Shown here: piece after piece, positions 46,901 to 62,100 of the stretch
How the letters are laid out: every line of letters begins with the position of its first letter
Numbering within the stretch: the first letter of the stretch is position 1
Assembly (NCBI RefSeq): GCF_026212465.1
Contig: NC_080063.1
Span: 870,501 to 934,500, forward strand
Length of the DNA stretch: 64,000 bases
Source of the DNA: Amaranthus tricolor
Lineage: Eukaryota; Streptophyta; Magnoliopsida; Caryophyllales; Amaranthaceae
Direction: 5' to 3'
The notes under the pieces: model-generated
What the model was told of the DNA's origin: nothing
Databases searched by the model: none
What the model saw: only the letters and a program-made list of their open reading frames with translations
Program-made: the position numbers and the translations under genes

Positions 46901-49900
46901 GTCATTGACCATTGATCCTTGTACATTCTTCATCGTTCATTCGTCATTGACCATTAATCCTTGTTCATTCTTCATCGTTCATTCTTCATTGACCATTAAT
47001 CCTTGTTCATTCTTCATCGTTCATTCGTCATTAACCATTGATCCTTGTACATTCTTCATCGTTCATTCGTCATTGACCATTAATCCTTGTTCATTCTTCA
47101 TCGTTCATTCTTCATTGACCATTAATCCTTGTTCATTCTTCATCGTTCATTCGTCATTAACCATTGATCCTTGTTCATTCTTCATCGTTCATTCGTCATT
47201 GACCATTAATCCTTGTTCATTCTTCATCGTTCATTCTTCATTGATCAGTGATCCTTGTACATTCTTCATCGTTCATTCTTCATTGATCATTGATCCTTGT
47301 TGATTCTTCATCGTTCATTCGTCATTAATCATTGATCCTTCTTCATTCTTCATCGTTCATTCTTCATTGATCATTGATCCTTGTTCATTCTTCATCGTTC
47401 ATTCATCATTGACCATTGATCCTTGTTCATTCTTCATCGTTCATTCTTCATTGATCATTGATCCTTGTTCATTCTTCATCGTTCATTCGTCATTGACCAT
47501 TAATCCTTGTACATTCTTCATCGTTCATTCTTCATTGATCATTGATCCTTGTTCATTCTTCATCGTTCATTCTTCATTGATCATTGATCCTTGTTCATTT
47601 TTCATCGTTCATTAATCATTGATCATTGATCCTTGTTAATTCTTCATCGTTCATTCTTCATTGAGCATTGATCCTTGTTCATTCTTCATCGTTCATTCTT
47701 CATTGATCATTGATCCTTGTTCATTCTTCATCGTTCATTCGTCATTGACCATTGATCCTTGTTCATTATCGTTCATCGTCATTGATCATTGATCCTTGTT
47801 CATTCTTCATCGTTCATTCTTCATTGATCATTGATCCTTGTTCATTTTTCATCGTTCATTCGTCATTGATCATTGATCCTTGTTCATTCTTCATCGTTCA
47901 TTCGTCATTGATCATTGATCCTTGTTTTTTCTTCATCGTTCATTCTTCATTGATCATTGATCCTTGTTCATTCTTCATCGTTCATTCTTCATTGATCAGT
48001 GATCCTTGTTCATTCTTCATCGTTTATTCTTCATTGATCATTGATCCTCGTTCATTCTTCATCGTTCATTCTTCAATGATCATTGATCCTTGTTCATTCT
48101 TCATCGTTCATTCTTCATTGATCATTGATCCTTGTTCATTCTTCATCGTTCATTCTTCATTGATCATTGATCCTTGTTCATTCTTCATCGTTCATTCGTC
48201 ATTGACCATTAATCCTTGTTCATTCTTCATCGTTTATTCTTCATTGATCATTGATCCTTGTTCATTCTTCATTGTTCATTCGTCATTGATCATTGATCCT
48301 TGTACATTCTTCATCGTTCATTCATCATTGATCATTGATCCTTGTTCATTCTTCTACATTCATTCGTCATTGATCATTGATCCTCGTTCATTATTCATTG
48401 ATCATTGATCCTTGTTCATTCTTCATCGTTCATTCGTCATTGACCATTGATCCTTCTACATTCTTCATCATTCATTCGTCATTGACCATTAATCCTTGTT
48501 CATTCTTCATCGTTCATTCTTCATTGACCATTAATCCTTGTTCATTCTTCATCGTTCATTCGTCATTGATCATTGATCCTTGTTCATTCTTCATCGTTCA
48601 TTCGTCATTGATCATTGATCCTTGTTCATTCTTCATCGTTCATTCGTCATTGACCATTAATCCTTGTACATTCTTCATCGTTCATTCTTCATTGATCATT
48701 GATACTTGTTCATTCTTCATCGTTCATTCTTCATTGATCATTGATCCTTGTTCATTCTTCATCTTTCATTCGTCATTGACCATTGATCCTTGTTCATTCT
48801 TCATCGTTCATTCTTCATTGATCATTGATCCTTGTTCATTCTTCATCGTTCATTCGTCATTGACCATTAATCCTTGTACATTCTTCATCGTTCATTCTTC
48901 ATTGATCATTGATCCTTGTTCATTCTTCATCGTTCATTCTTCATTGATCATTGATCCTTGTTCATTTTTCATCGTTCATTCATCATTGATCATTGATCCT
49001 TGTTAATTCTTCATCGTTCATTCTTCATTGAGCATTGATCCTTGTTCATTCTTCATCGTTCATTCTTCATTGATCATTGATCCTTGTTCATTCTTCATCG
49101 TTCATTCGTCATTGACCATTGATCCATGTTCATTATCGTTCATCGTCATTGATCATTGATCCTTGTTCATTCTTCATCGTTCATTCTTCATTGATCATTG
49201 ATCCTTGTTCATTTTTCATCGTTCATTCGTCATTGATCATTGATCCTTGTTCATTCTTCATCGTTCATTCGTCATTGATCATTGATCCTTGTTTATTCTT
49301 CATCGTTCATTCTTGATTGATCATTGATCCTTGTTCATTCTTCATCGTTCATTCTTCATTGATCATTGATCCTTGTTCATTCTTCATCTTTTATTCGTCA
49401 TTGACCATTGATCCTTGTTCATTCTTCATCGTTCATTCTTCATTGATCAGTGATCCTTGTTCATTCTTCATCGTTTATTCTTCATTGATCATTGATCCTT
49501 GTTCATTCTTCATCGTTCATTCTTCAATGATCATTGATCCTTGTTCATTCTTCATCGTTCATTCTTCATTGATCATTGATCCTTGTTCATTCTTCATCGT
49601 TCATTCTTCATTGATCATTGATCCTTGTTCATTCTTCATCGTTCATTCGTCATTGACCATTAATCCTTGTTCATTCTTCATCGTTTATTCTTCATTGATC
49701 ATTGATCCTTGTTCATTCTTCATTGTTCATTCGTCATTGATCATTGATCCTTGTACATTCTTCATCGTTCATTCATCATTGATCATTGATCCTTGTTCAT
49801 TCTTCTACATTCATTCGTCATTGATCATTGATCCTTGTTCATTATTCATTGATCATTGATCCTTGTTCATTCTTCATCGTTCATTCGTCATTGACCATTG

Positions 49901-50370
49901 ATCCTTGTACATTCTTCATCGTTCATTCGTCATTGACCATTAATCCTTGTTCATTCTTCATCGTTCATTCTTCATTGACCATTAATCCTTGTTCATTCTT
50001 CATCGTTCATTCGTCATTAACCATTGATCCTTGTACATTCTTCATCGTTCATTCGTCATTGACCATTAATCCTTGTTCATTCTTCATCGTTCATTCTTCA
50101 TTGACCATTAATCCTTGTTCATTCTTCATCGTTCATTCGTCATTAACCATTGATCCTTGTTCATTCTTCATCGTTCATTCGTCATTGACCATTAATCCTT
50201 GTTCATTCTTCATCGTTCATTCTTCATTGATCAGTGATCCTTGTACATTCTTCATCGTTCATTCTTCATTGATCATTGATCCTTGTTGATTCTTCATCGT
50301 TCATTCGTCATTAATCATTGATCCTTCTTCATTCTTCATCGTTCATTCTTCATTGATCATTGATCCTTCT
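43982..50370. repeat. Duplicated block of about 2.6 kb, offset 3770 bp
   Basis: Landmarks at 43982, 44607, 45349, 45547 and 46058 recur at 47752, 48377, 49119, 49317 and 49828. Private variants such as CCATGTTCATTATCG (about 45355 and 49125) and CTTGATTGATC are shared by both. Colinearity fades after about 50370. Confidence 0.8.
46058..47625. repeat. 784-bp tandem duplication in the satellite
   Basis: Landmarks at 46058 and 46583 recur at 46842 and 47367 with a 784-bp offset. The two copies look nearly identical by eye, and the duplication is absent from the related block starting at 49828, so it is a recent event. Confidence 0.8.
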
Positions 50371-53300
50371 TCATTCTTCATCGTTCATTCTTCATTGATC
50401 ATTGATCCTTGTTCATTCTTCATCGTTCATTCGTCATTGACCATTAATCCTTGTACATTCTTCATCGTTCATTCTTCATTGATCATTGATCCTTGTTCAT
50501 TCTTCATCGTTCATTCTTCATTGATCATTGATCCTTGTTCATTCTTCATAGTTCATTCTTCATTGATCATTGATCCTTGTTCATTCTTCATCGTTCATTC
50601 GTCATTGACCATTAATCCTTGTTCATTCTTCATCGTTTATTCTTCATTGATCATTGATCCTTGTTCATTCTTCATCGTTCATTCTTCATTGATCATTGAT
50701 CCTTGTTCATTCTTCATCGTTCATTCGTCATTGACCATTAATCCTTGTTCATTCTTCATCGTTTATTCTTCATTGATCATTGATCCTTATTCATTCTTCA
50801 TTGTTCATTCGTCATTGATCATTGATCCTTGTACATTCTTCATCGTTCATTCATCATTGATCATTGATCCTTGTTCATTCTTCTACATTCATTCGTCATT
50901 GATCATTGATCCTTGTTCATTATTCATTGATCATTGATCCTTGTTCATTCTTCATCGTTCATTCGTCATTGACCATTGATCCTTGTACATTCTTCATCGT
51001 TCATTCGTCATTGACCATTAATCCTTGTTCATTCTTCATCGTTCATTCTTCATTGACCATTAATCCTTGTTCATTCTTCATCGTTCATTCGTCATTAACC
51101 ATTGATCCTTGTTCATTCTTCATCGTTCATTCGTCATTGACCATTAATCCTTGTTCATTCTTCATCGTTCATTCTTCATTGATCAGTGATCCTTGTACAT
51201 TCTTCATCGTTCATTCTTCATTGATCATTGATCCTTGTTGATTCTTCATCGTTCATTCGTCATTAATCATTGATCCTTCTTCATTCTTCATCGTTCATTC
51301 TTCATTGATCATTGATCCTTCTTCATTCTTCATCGTTCATTCTTCATTGATCATTGATCCTTGTTCATTCTTCATCGTTCATTCGTCATTGACCATTAAT
51401 CCTTGTACATTCTTCATCGTTCATTCTTCATTGATCATTGATCCTTGTTCATTCTTCATCATTCATTCTTCATTGATCATTGATCCTTGTTCATTCTTCA
51501 TAGTTCATTCTTCATTGATCATTGATCCTTGTTCATTCTTCATCGTTCATTCGTCATTGACCATTAATCCTTGTTCATTCTTCATCGTTTATTCTTCATT
51601 GATCATTGATCCTTGTTCATTCTTCATCGTTCATTCTTCATTGATCATTGATCCTTGTTCATTCTTCATCTTTTATTCGTCATTGACCATTGATCCTTGT
51701 TCATTCTTCATCGTTCATTCTTCATTGATCAGTGATCCTTGTTCATTCTTCATCGTTTATTCTTCATTGATCATTGATCCTTGTTCATTCTTCATCGTTC
51801 ATTCTTCAATGATCATTGATCCTTGTTCATTCTTCATCGTTCATTCTTCATTGATCATTGATCCTTGTTCATTCTTCATCGTTCATTCTTCATTGATCAT
51901 TGATCCTTGTTCATTCTTCATCGTTCATTCGTCTTTGACCATTAATCCTTGTTCATTCTTCATCGTTTATTCTTCATTGATCATTGATCCTTGTTCATTC
52001 TTCACTGTTCATTCGTCATTGATCATTGATCCTTGTACATTCTTCATCGTTCATTCATCATTGATCATTGATCCTTGTTCATTCTTCTACATTCATTCGT
52101 CATTGATCATTGATCCTTGTTCATTATTCATTGATCATTGATCCTTGTTCATTCTTCATCGTTCATTCGTCATTGACCATTGATCCATGTACATTCTTCA
52201 TCGTTCATTCGTCATTGACCATTCTTCATCGTTCATTCTTCATCGTTCATTCTTCATTGACCATTAATCCTTATTCATTCTTCATCGTTCATTCGTCATT
52301 GACCATTGATCCTTGTTCATTCTTCATCGTTCATTCGTCATTGACCATTAATCCTTGTTCATTCTTCATCGTTCATTCTTCATTGATCAGTGATCCTTGT
52401 ACATTCTTCATCGTTCATTCTTCATTGATCATTGATCCTTGTTGATTCTTCATCGTTCATTCGTCATTAATCATTGATCCTTCTTCATTCTTCATCGTTC
52501 TTTCTTCATTGATCATTGATCCTTCTTCATTCTTCATCGTTCATTCTTCATTGATCATTGATCCTTGTTCATTCTTCATCGTTCATTCGTCATTGACCAT
52601 TAATCCTTGTACATTCTTCATTGTTCATTCTTCATTGATCATTGATCCTTGTTCATTCTTCATCGTTCATTCTTCATTGATCATTGACCCTTGTTCATTC
52701 TTCATAGTTCATTCTTCATTGATCATTGATCCTTGTTCATTCTTCATCGTTCACTCATCATTGATCATTGATCCTTGTTCATTCTTCTACATTCATTCGT
52801 CATTGATCATTGATCCTTGTTCATTATTCATTGATCATTGATCCTTGTTCATTCTTCATCGTTCATTCGTCATTGACCATTGATCCTTGTACATTCTTCA
52901 TCGTTCATTCGTCATTGACCATTAATCCTTGTTCATTGTTCATCGTTCATTCTTCATTGACCATTAATCCTTGTTCATTCTTCATCGTTCATTCGTCATT
53001 GATCATTGATCCTTGTTCATTCTTCATCTTTCATTCGTCATTGACCATTGATCCTTGTTCATTCTTCATCGTTCATTCTTCATTGATCATTGATCCTTGT
53101 TCATTCTTCATCGTTCATTCGTCATTGACCATTAATCCTTGTACATTCTTCATCGTTCATTCTTCATTGATCATTGATCCTTGTTCATTCTTCATCGTTC
53201 ATTCTTCATTGATCATTGATCCTTGTTCATTTTTCATCGTTCATTCATCATTGATCATTGATCCTTGTTAATTCTTCATCGTTCATTCTTCATTGAGCAT

Positions 53301-56115
53301 TGATCCTTGTTCATTCTTCATCGTTCATTCTTCATTGATCATTGATCCTTGTTCATTCTTCATCGTTCATTCGTCATTGACCATTGATCCTTGTTCATTA
53401 TCGTTCATCGTCATTGATCATTGATCCTTGTTCATTCTTCATCGTTCATTCTTCATTGATCATTGATCCTTGTTCATTTTTCATCGTTCATTCGTCATTG
53501 ATCATTGATCCTTGTTCATTCTTCATCGTTCATTCGTCATTGATCATTGATCCTTGTTTATTCTTCATCGTTCATTCTTGATTGATCATTGATCCTTGTT
53601 CATTCTTCATCGTTCATTCTTCATTGATCATTGATCCTTGTTCATTCTTCATCTTTTATTCGTCATTGACCATTGATCCTTGTTCATTCTTCATCGTTCA
53701 TTCTTCATTGATCAGTGATCCTTGTTCATTCTTCATCGTTTATTCTTCATTGATCATTGATCCTTGTTCATTCTTCATCGTTCATTCTTCAATGATCATT
53801 GATCCTTGTTCATTCTTCATCGTTCATTCTTCATTGATCATTGATCCTTGTTCATTCTTCATCGTTCATTCTTCATTGATCATTGATCCTTGTTCATTCT
53901 TCATCGTTCATTCGTCATTGACCATTAATCCTTGTTCACTCTTCATCGTTTATTCTTCATTGATCATTGATCCTTGTTCATTCTTCATTGTTCATTCGTC
54001 ATTGATCATTGATCCTTGTACATTCTTCATCGTTCATTCATCATTGATCATTGATCCTTGTTCATTCTTCTACATTCATTCGTCATTGATCATTGATCCT
54101 TGTTCATTATTCATTGATCATTGATCCTTGTTCATTCTTCATCGTTCATTCGTCATTGACCATTGATCCTTGTACATTCTTCATCGTTCATTCGTCATTG
54201 ACCATTAATCCTTGTTCATTCTTCATCGTTCATTCTTCATTGACCATTAATCCTTGTTCATTCTTCATCGTTCATTCGTCATTGACCATTGATCCTTGTT
54301 CATTCTTCATCGTTCATTCGTCATTGACCATTAATCCTTGTTCATTCTTCATCGTTCATTCTTCATTGATCAGTGATCCTTGTACATTCTTCATCGTTCA
54401 TTCTTCATTGATCATTGATCCTTGTTGATTCTTCATCGTTCATTCGTCATTAATCATTGATCCTTCTTCATTCTTCATCGTTCATTCTTCATTGATCATT
54501 GATCCTTCTTCATTCTTCATCGTTCATTCTTCATTGATCATTGATCCTTGTTCATTCTTCATCGTTCATTCGTCATTGACCATTAATCCTTGTACATTCT
54601 TCATCGTTCATTCTTCATTGATCATTGATCCTTGTTCATTCTTCATCGTTCATTCTTCATTGATCATTGATCCTTGTTCATTCTTCATAGTTCATTCTTC
54701 ATTGATCATTGATCCTTGTTCATTCTTCATCGTTCATTCGTCATTGACCATTAATCCTTGTTCATTCTTCATCGTTTATTCTTCATTGATCATTGATCCT
54801 TGTTCATTCTTCATCGTTCATTCTTCATTGATCATTGATCCTTGTTCATTCTTCATCTTTTATTCGTCATTGACCATTGATCCTTGTTCATTCTTCATCG
54901 TTCATTCTTCATTGATCAGTGATCCTTGTTCATTCTTCATCGTTTATTCTTCATTGATCATTGATCCTTGTTCATTCTTCATCGTTCATTCTTCAATGAT
55001 CATTGATCCTTGTTCATTCTTCATCGTTCATTCTTCATTGATCATTGATCCTTGTTCATTCTTCATCGTTCATTCTTCATTGATCATTGATCCTTGTTCA
55101 TTTTTCATCGTTCATTCGTCATTGATCATTGATCCTTGTTCATTCTTCATCGTTCATTCGTCATTGATCATTGATCCTTGTTTATTCTTCATCGTTCATT
55201 CTTGATTGATCATTGATCCTTGTTCATTCTTCATCGTTCATTCTTCATTGATCATTGATCCTTGTTCATTCTTCATCTTTTATTCGTCATTGACCATTGA
55301 TCCTTGTTCATTCTTCATCGTTCATTCTTCATTGATCAGTGATCCTTGTTCATTCTTCATCGTTTATTCTTCATTGATCATTGATCCTTGTTCATTCTTC
55401 ATCGTTCATTCTTCAATGATCATTGATCCTTGTTCATTCTTCATCGTTCATTCTTCATTGATCATTGATCCTTGTTCATTCTTCATCGTTCATTCTTCAT
55501 TGATCATTGATCCTTGTTCATTCTTCATCGTTCATTCGTCATTGACCATTAATCCTTGTTCATTCTTCATCGTTTATTCTTCATTGATCATTGATCCTTG
55601 TTCATTCTTCATTGTTCATTCGTCATTGATCATTGATCCTTGTACATTCTTCATCGTTCATTCATCATTGATCATTGATCCTTGTTCATTCTTCTACATT
55701 CATTCGTCATTGATCATTGATCCTTGTTCATTATTCATTGATCATTGATCCTTGTTCATTCTTCATCGTTCATTCGTCATTGACCATTGATCCTTGTACA
55801 TTCTTCATCGTTCATTCGTCATTGACCATTAATCCTTGTTCATTCTTCATCGTTCATTCTTCATTGACCATTAATCCTTGTTCATTCTTCATCGTTCATT
55901 CGTCATTGACCATTGATCCTTGTTCATTCTTCATCGTTCATTCGTCATTGACCATTAATCCTTGTTCATTCTTCATCGTTCATTCTTCATTGATCAGTGA
56001 TCCTTGTACATTCTTCATCGTTCATTCTTCATTGATCATTGATCCTTGTTGATTCTTCATCGTTCATTCGTCATTAATCATTGATCCTTCTTCATTCTTC
56101 ATCGTTCATTCTTCA

Positions 56116-59100
56116 TTGATCATTGATCCTTCTTCATTCTTCATCGTTCATTCTTCATTGATCATTGATCCTTGTTCATTCTTCATCGTTCATTCGTCAT
56201 TGACCATTAATCCTTGTACATTCTTCATCGTTCATTCTTCATTGATCATTGATCCTTGTTCATTCTTCATCGTTCATTCTTCATTGATCATTGATCCTTG
56301 TTCATTCTTCATAGTTCATTCTTCATTGATCATTGATCCTTGTTCATTCTTCATCGTTCATTCGTCATTGACCATTAATCCTTGTTCATTCTTCATCGTT
56401 TATTCTTCATTGATCATTGATCCTTGTTCATTCTTCATCGTTCATTCTTCATTGATCATTGATCCTTGTTCATTCTTCATCTTTTATTCGTCATTGACCA
56501 TTGATCCTTATTCATTCTTCATCGTTCATTCTTCATTGATCAGTGATCCTTGTTCATTCTTCATCGTTTATTCTTCATTGATCATTGATCCTTGTTCATT
56601 CTTCATCGTTCATTCTTCAATGATCATTGATCCTTGTTCATTCTTCATCGTTCATTCTTCATTGATCATTGATCCTTGTTCATTCTTCATCGTTCATTCT
56701 TCATTGATCATTGATCCTTGTTCATTCTTCATCGTTCATTCGTCATTGACCATTAATCCTTGTTCACTCTTCATCGTTTATTCTTCATTGATCATTGATC
56801 CTTGTTCATTCTTCATTGTTCATTCGTCATTGATCATTGATCCTTGTACATTCTTCATCGTTCATTCATCATTGATCATTGATCCTTGTTCATTCTTCTA
56901 CATTCATTCGTCATTGATCATTGATCCTTGTTCATTATTCATTGATCATTGATCCTTGTTCATTCTTCATCGTTCATTCGTCATTGACCATTGATCCTTG
57001 TACATTCTTCATCGTTCATTCGTCATTGACCATTAATCCTTGTTCATTCTTCATCGTTCATTCTTCATTGACCATTAATCCTTGTTCATTCTTCATCGTT
57101 CATTCGTCATTGACCATTGATCCTTGTTCATTCTTCATCGTTCATTCGTCATTGACCATTAATCCTTGTTCATTCTTCATCGTTCATTCTTCATTGATCA
57201 GTGATCCTTGTACATTCTTCATCGTTCATTCTTCATTGATCATTGATCCTTGTTGATTCTTCATCGTTCATTCGTCATTAATCATTGATCCTTCTTCATT
57301 CTTCATCGTTCATTCTTCATTGATCATTGATCCTTCTTCATTCTTCATCGTTCATTCTTCATTGATCATTGATCCTTGTTCATTCTTCATCGTTCATTCG
57401 TCATTGACCATTAATCCTTGTACATTCTTCATCGTTCATTCTTCATCGATCATTGATCCTTGTTCATTCTTCATCGTTCATTCTTCATTGATCATTGATC
57501 CTTGTTCATTCTTCATAGTTCATTCTTCATTGATCATTGATCCTTGTTCATTCTTCATCGTTCATTCGTCATTGACCATTAATCCTTGTTCATTCTTCAT
57601 CGTTTATTCTTCATTGATCATTGATCCTTGTTCATTCTTCATCGTTCATTCTTCATTGATCATTGATCCTTGTTCATTCTTCATCTTTTATTCGTCATTG
57701 ACCATTGATCCTTGTTCATTCTTCATCGTTCATTCTTCATTGATCAGTGATCCTTGTTCATTCTTCATCGTTTATTCTTCATTGATCATTGATCCTTGTT
57801 CATTCTTCATCGTTTATTCTTCAATGATCATTGATCCTTGTTCATTCTTCATCGTTCATTCTTCATTGATCATTGATCCTTGTTCATTCTTCATCGTTCA
57901 TTCTTCATTGATCATTGATCCTTGTTCATTCTTCATCGTTCATTCGTCATTGATCATTGATCCTTGTTCATTCTTCATCGTTCATTCGTCATTGATCATT
58001 GATCCTTGTTTATTCTTCATCGTTCATTCTTGATTGATCATTGATCCTTGTACATTCTTCATCGTTCATTCATCATTGATCATTGATCCTTGTTCATTCT
58101 TCTACATTCATTCGTCATTGATCATTGATCCTTGTTCATTATTCATTGATCATTGATCCTTGTTCATTCTTCATCGTTCATTCGTCATTGACCATTGATC
58201 CATGTACATTCTTCATCGTTCATTCGTCATTGACCATTCTTCATCGTTCATTCTTCATCGTTCATTCTTCATTGACCATTAATCCTTGTTCATTCTTCAT
58301 CGTTCATTCGTCATTGACCATTGATCCTTGTTCATTCTTCATCGTTCATTCGTCATTGACCATTAATCCTTGTTCATTCTTCATCGTTCATTCTTCATTG
58401 ATCAGTGATCCTTGTACATTCTTCATCGTTCATTCTTCATTGATCATTGATCCTTGTTGATTCTTCATCGTTCATTCGTCATTAATCATTGATCCTTCTT
58501 CATTCTTCATCGTTCTTTCTTCATTGATCATTGATCCTTCTTCATTCTTCATCGTTCATTCTTCATTGATCATTGATCCTTGTTCATTCTTCATCGTTCA
58601 TTCGTCATTGACCATTAATCCTTGTACATTCTTCATCGTTCATTCTTCATTGATCATTGATCCTTGTTCATTCTTCATCGTTCATTCTTCATTGATCATT
58701 GACCCTTGTTCATTCTTCATAGTTCATTCTTCATTGATCATTGATCCTTGTTCATTCTTCATCGTTCACTCATCATTGATCATTGATCCTTGTTCATTCT
58801 TCTACATTCATTCGTCATTGATCATTGATCCTTGTTCATTATTCATTGATCATTGATCCTTGTTCATTCTTCATCGTTCATTCGTCATTGACCATTGATC
58901 CTTGTACATTCTTCATCGTTCATTCGTCATTGACCATTAATCCTTGTTCATTCTTCATCGTTCATTCTTCATTGACCATTAATCCTTGTTCATTCTTCAT
59001 CGTTCATTCATCATTGACCATTGATCCTTGTTCATTCTTCATCGTTCCTTCGTCATTGACCATTAATCCTTGTTCATTCTTCATTGATCAGTGATCCTTG

Positions 59101-59170
59101 TACATTCTTCATCGTTCATTCTTCATTGATCATTGATCCTTGTTGATTCTTCATCGTTCATTCGTCATTA
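56116..59170. repeat. Higher-order repeats of 1204 bp
   Basis: Landmark monomers with CCTTCTTCATTC recur at 56116, 57320 and 58524; the same 1204-bp spacing separates 51305 and 52509. Confidence 0.7.
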
Positions 59171-62100
59171 ATCATGGATCCTTCTTCATTCTTCATCGTT
59201 CATTCTTCATTGATCATTGATCCTTCTTCATTCTTCATCATTCATTCTTCATTGATCATTGATCCTTGTTCATTCTTCATCGTTCATTCGTCATTGACCA
59301 TTAATCCTTGTACATTCTTAATCGTTCATTCTTCATTGATCATTGATCCTTGTTCATTCTTCATCGTTCATTCTTCATTGATCATTGATCCTTGTTCATT
59401 CTTCATAGTTCATTCTTCATTGATCATTGATCCTTGTTCATTCTTCATCGTTCATTCGTCATTGACCATTAATCCTTGTTCATTCTTCATCGTTTATTCT
59501 TCATTGATCATTGATCCTTGTTCATTCTTCATCGTTCATTCTTCATTGATCATTGATCCTTGTTCATTCTTCATCTTTTATTCGTCATTGACCATTGATC
59601 CTTGTTCATTCTTCATCGTTCATTCTTCATTGATCAGTGATCCTTGTTCATTCTTCATCGTTTATTCTTCATTGATCATTGATCCTTGTTCATTCTTCAT
59701 CGTTCATTCTTCATTGATCATTGATCCTTGTTCATTCTTCATCGTTCATTCTTCATTGATCATTGATCCTTGTTCATTCTTCATCGTTCATTCGTCATTG
59801 ACCATTAATCCTTGTTCATTCTTCATCGTTTATTCTTCATTTATCATTGATCCTTGTTCATTCTTCATTGTTCATTCGTCATTGATCATTGATCCTTGTA
59901 CATTCTTCATCGTTCATTCATCATTGATCATTGATCCTTGTTCATTCTTCTACATTCATTCGTCATTGATCATTGATCCTTGTTCATTATTCATTGATCA
60001 TTGATCCTTGTTCATTTTTCATCGTTCATTCATCATTGACCATTGATCCTTGTACATTCTTCATCGTTCATTCGTCATTGACCATTAATCCTTGTTCATT
60101 CTTCATCGTTCATTCTTCATTGACCATTAATCCTTGTTCATTCTTCATCGTTCATTCGTCATTGACCATTGATCCTTGTTCATTCTTCATCGTTCATTCG
60201 TCATTTACCATTAATCCTTGTTCATTCTTCATCGTTCATTCTTCATTGATCAGTGATCCTTGTACATTCTTCATCGTTCATTCTTCATTGATCATTGATC
60301 CTTGTTGATTCTTCATCGTTCATTCGTCATTAATCATTGATCCTTCTTCATTCTTCATCGTTCATTCTTCATTGATCATTGATCCTTCTTCATTCTTCAT
60401 CGTTCATTCTTCATTGATCATTGATCCTTGTTCATTCTTCATCGTTCATTCGTCATTGACCATTAATCCTTGTACATTCTTCATCGTTCATTCTTCATTG
60501 ATCATTGATCCTTGTTCATTCTTCATCGTTCATTCTTCATTGATCATTGATCCTTGTTCATTCTTCATAGTTCATTCTTCATTGATCATTGATCCTTGTT
60601 CATTCTTCATCGTTCATTCGTCATTGACCATTAATCCTTGTTCATTCTTCATCGTTTATTCTTCATTGATCATTGATCCTTGTTCATTCTTCATCGTTCA
60701 TTCTTCATTGATCATTGATCCTTGTTCATTCTTCATCTTTTATTCGTCATTGACCATTGATCCTTGTTCCTTCTTCATCGTTCATTCTTCATTGATCAGT
60801 GATCCTTGTTCATTCTTCATCGTTTATTCTTCATTGATCATTGATCCTTGTTCATTCTTCATCGTTCATTCTTCAATGATCATTGATCCTTGTTCATTCT
60901 TCATTGATCATTGATCCTTGTTCATTCTTCATCGTTCATTCTTCATTGATCATTGATCCTTGTTCATTCTTCATCGTTCATTCGTCATTGACCATTAATC
61001 CTTGTTCATACTTCATCGTTTATTCTTCATTGATCATTGATCCTTGTTCATTCTTCATTGTTCATTCGTCATTGATCATTGATCCTTGTACATTCTTCAT
61101 CGTTCATTCATCATTGATCATTGATCCTTGTTCATTCTTCTACATTCATTCGTCATTGATCATTGATCCTTGTTCATTATTCATTGATCATTGATCCTTG
61201 TTCATTCTTCATCGTTCATTCGTCATTGACCATTGATCCTTGTACATTCTTCATCGTTCATTTGTCATTGACCATTAATCCTTGTTCATTCTTCATCATT
61301 CATTCTTCATTGACCATTAATCCTTGTTCATTCTTCATCGTTCATTCGTCATTGATCATTGATCCTTGTTCATTCTTCATCGTTCATTCTTCATTGATCA
61401 TTGATCCTTGTTCATTCTTCATCGTTCATTCATCATTGACCATTAATCCTTATACATTCTTCATCGTTCATTCTTCATTGATCATTGATCCTTGTTCATT
61501 CTTCATCGTTCATTCTTCATTGATCATTGATCCTTGTTCATTCTTCATCGTTCATTCTTCATTGATCATTGATCCTTGTTCATTCTTCATCGTTCATTCG
61601 TCATTGACCATTAATCCTTGTTCATTCTTCATCGTTTATTATTCATTGATCATTGATCCTTGTTCATTCTTCATCGTTCATTATTCATTGATCATTGATC
61701 CTTGTTCATTCTTCATCGTTCATTCTTCATTGATCATTGATCCTTGTTCATTCTTCATAGTTCATTCTTCATTGATCATTGATCCTTGTTCATTCTTCAT
61801 CGTTCATTCGTCATTGACCATTAATCCTTGTTCATTCTTCATCGTTTATTCTTCATTGATCATTGATCCTTGTTCATTCTTCATCGTTCATTCTTCATTG
61901 ATCATTGATCCTTGTTGATTCTTCATCGTTCATTCGTCATTAATCATTGATCCTTCTTCATTCTTCATCGTTCTTTCTTCATTGATCATTGATCCTTCTT
62001 CATTCTTCATCGTTCATTCTTCATTGATCATTGATCCTTGTTCATTCTTCATCGTTCATTCGTCATTGACCATTAATCCTTGTACATTCTTCATCGTTCA

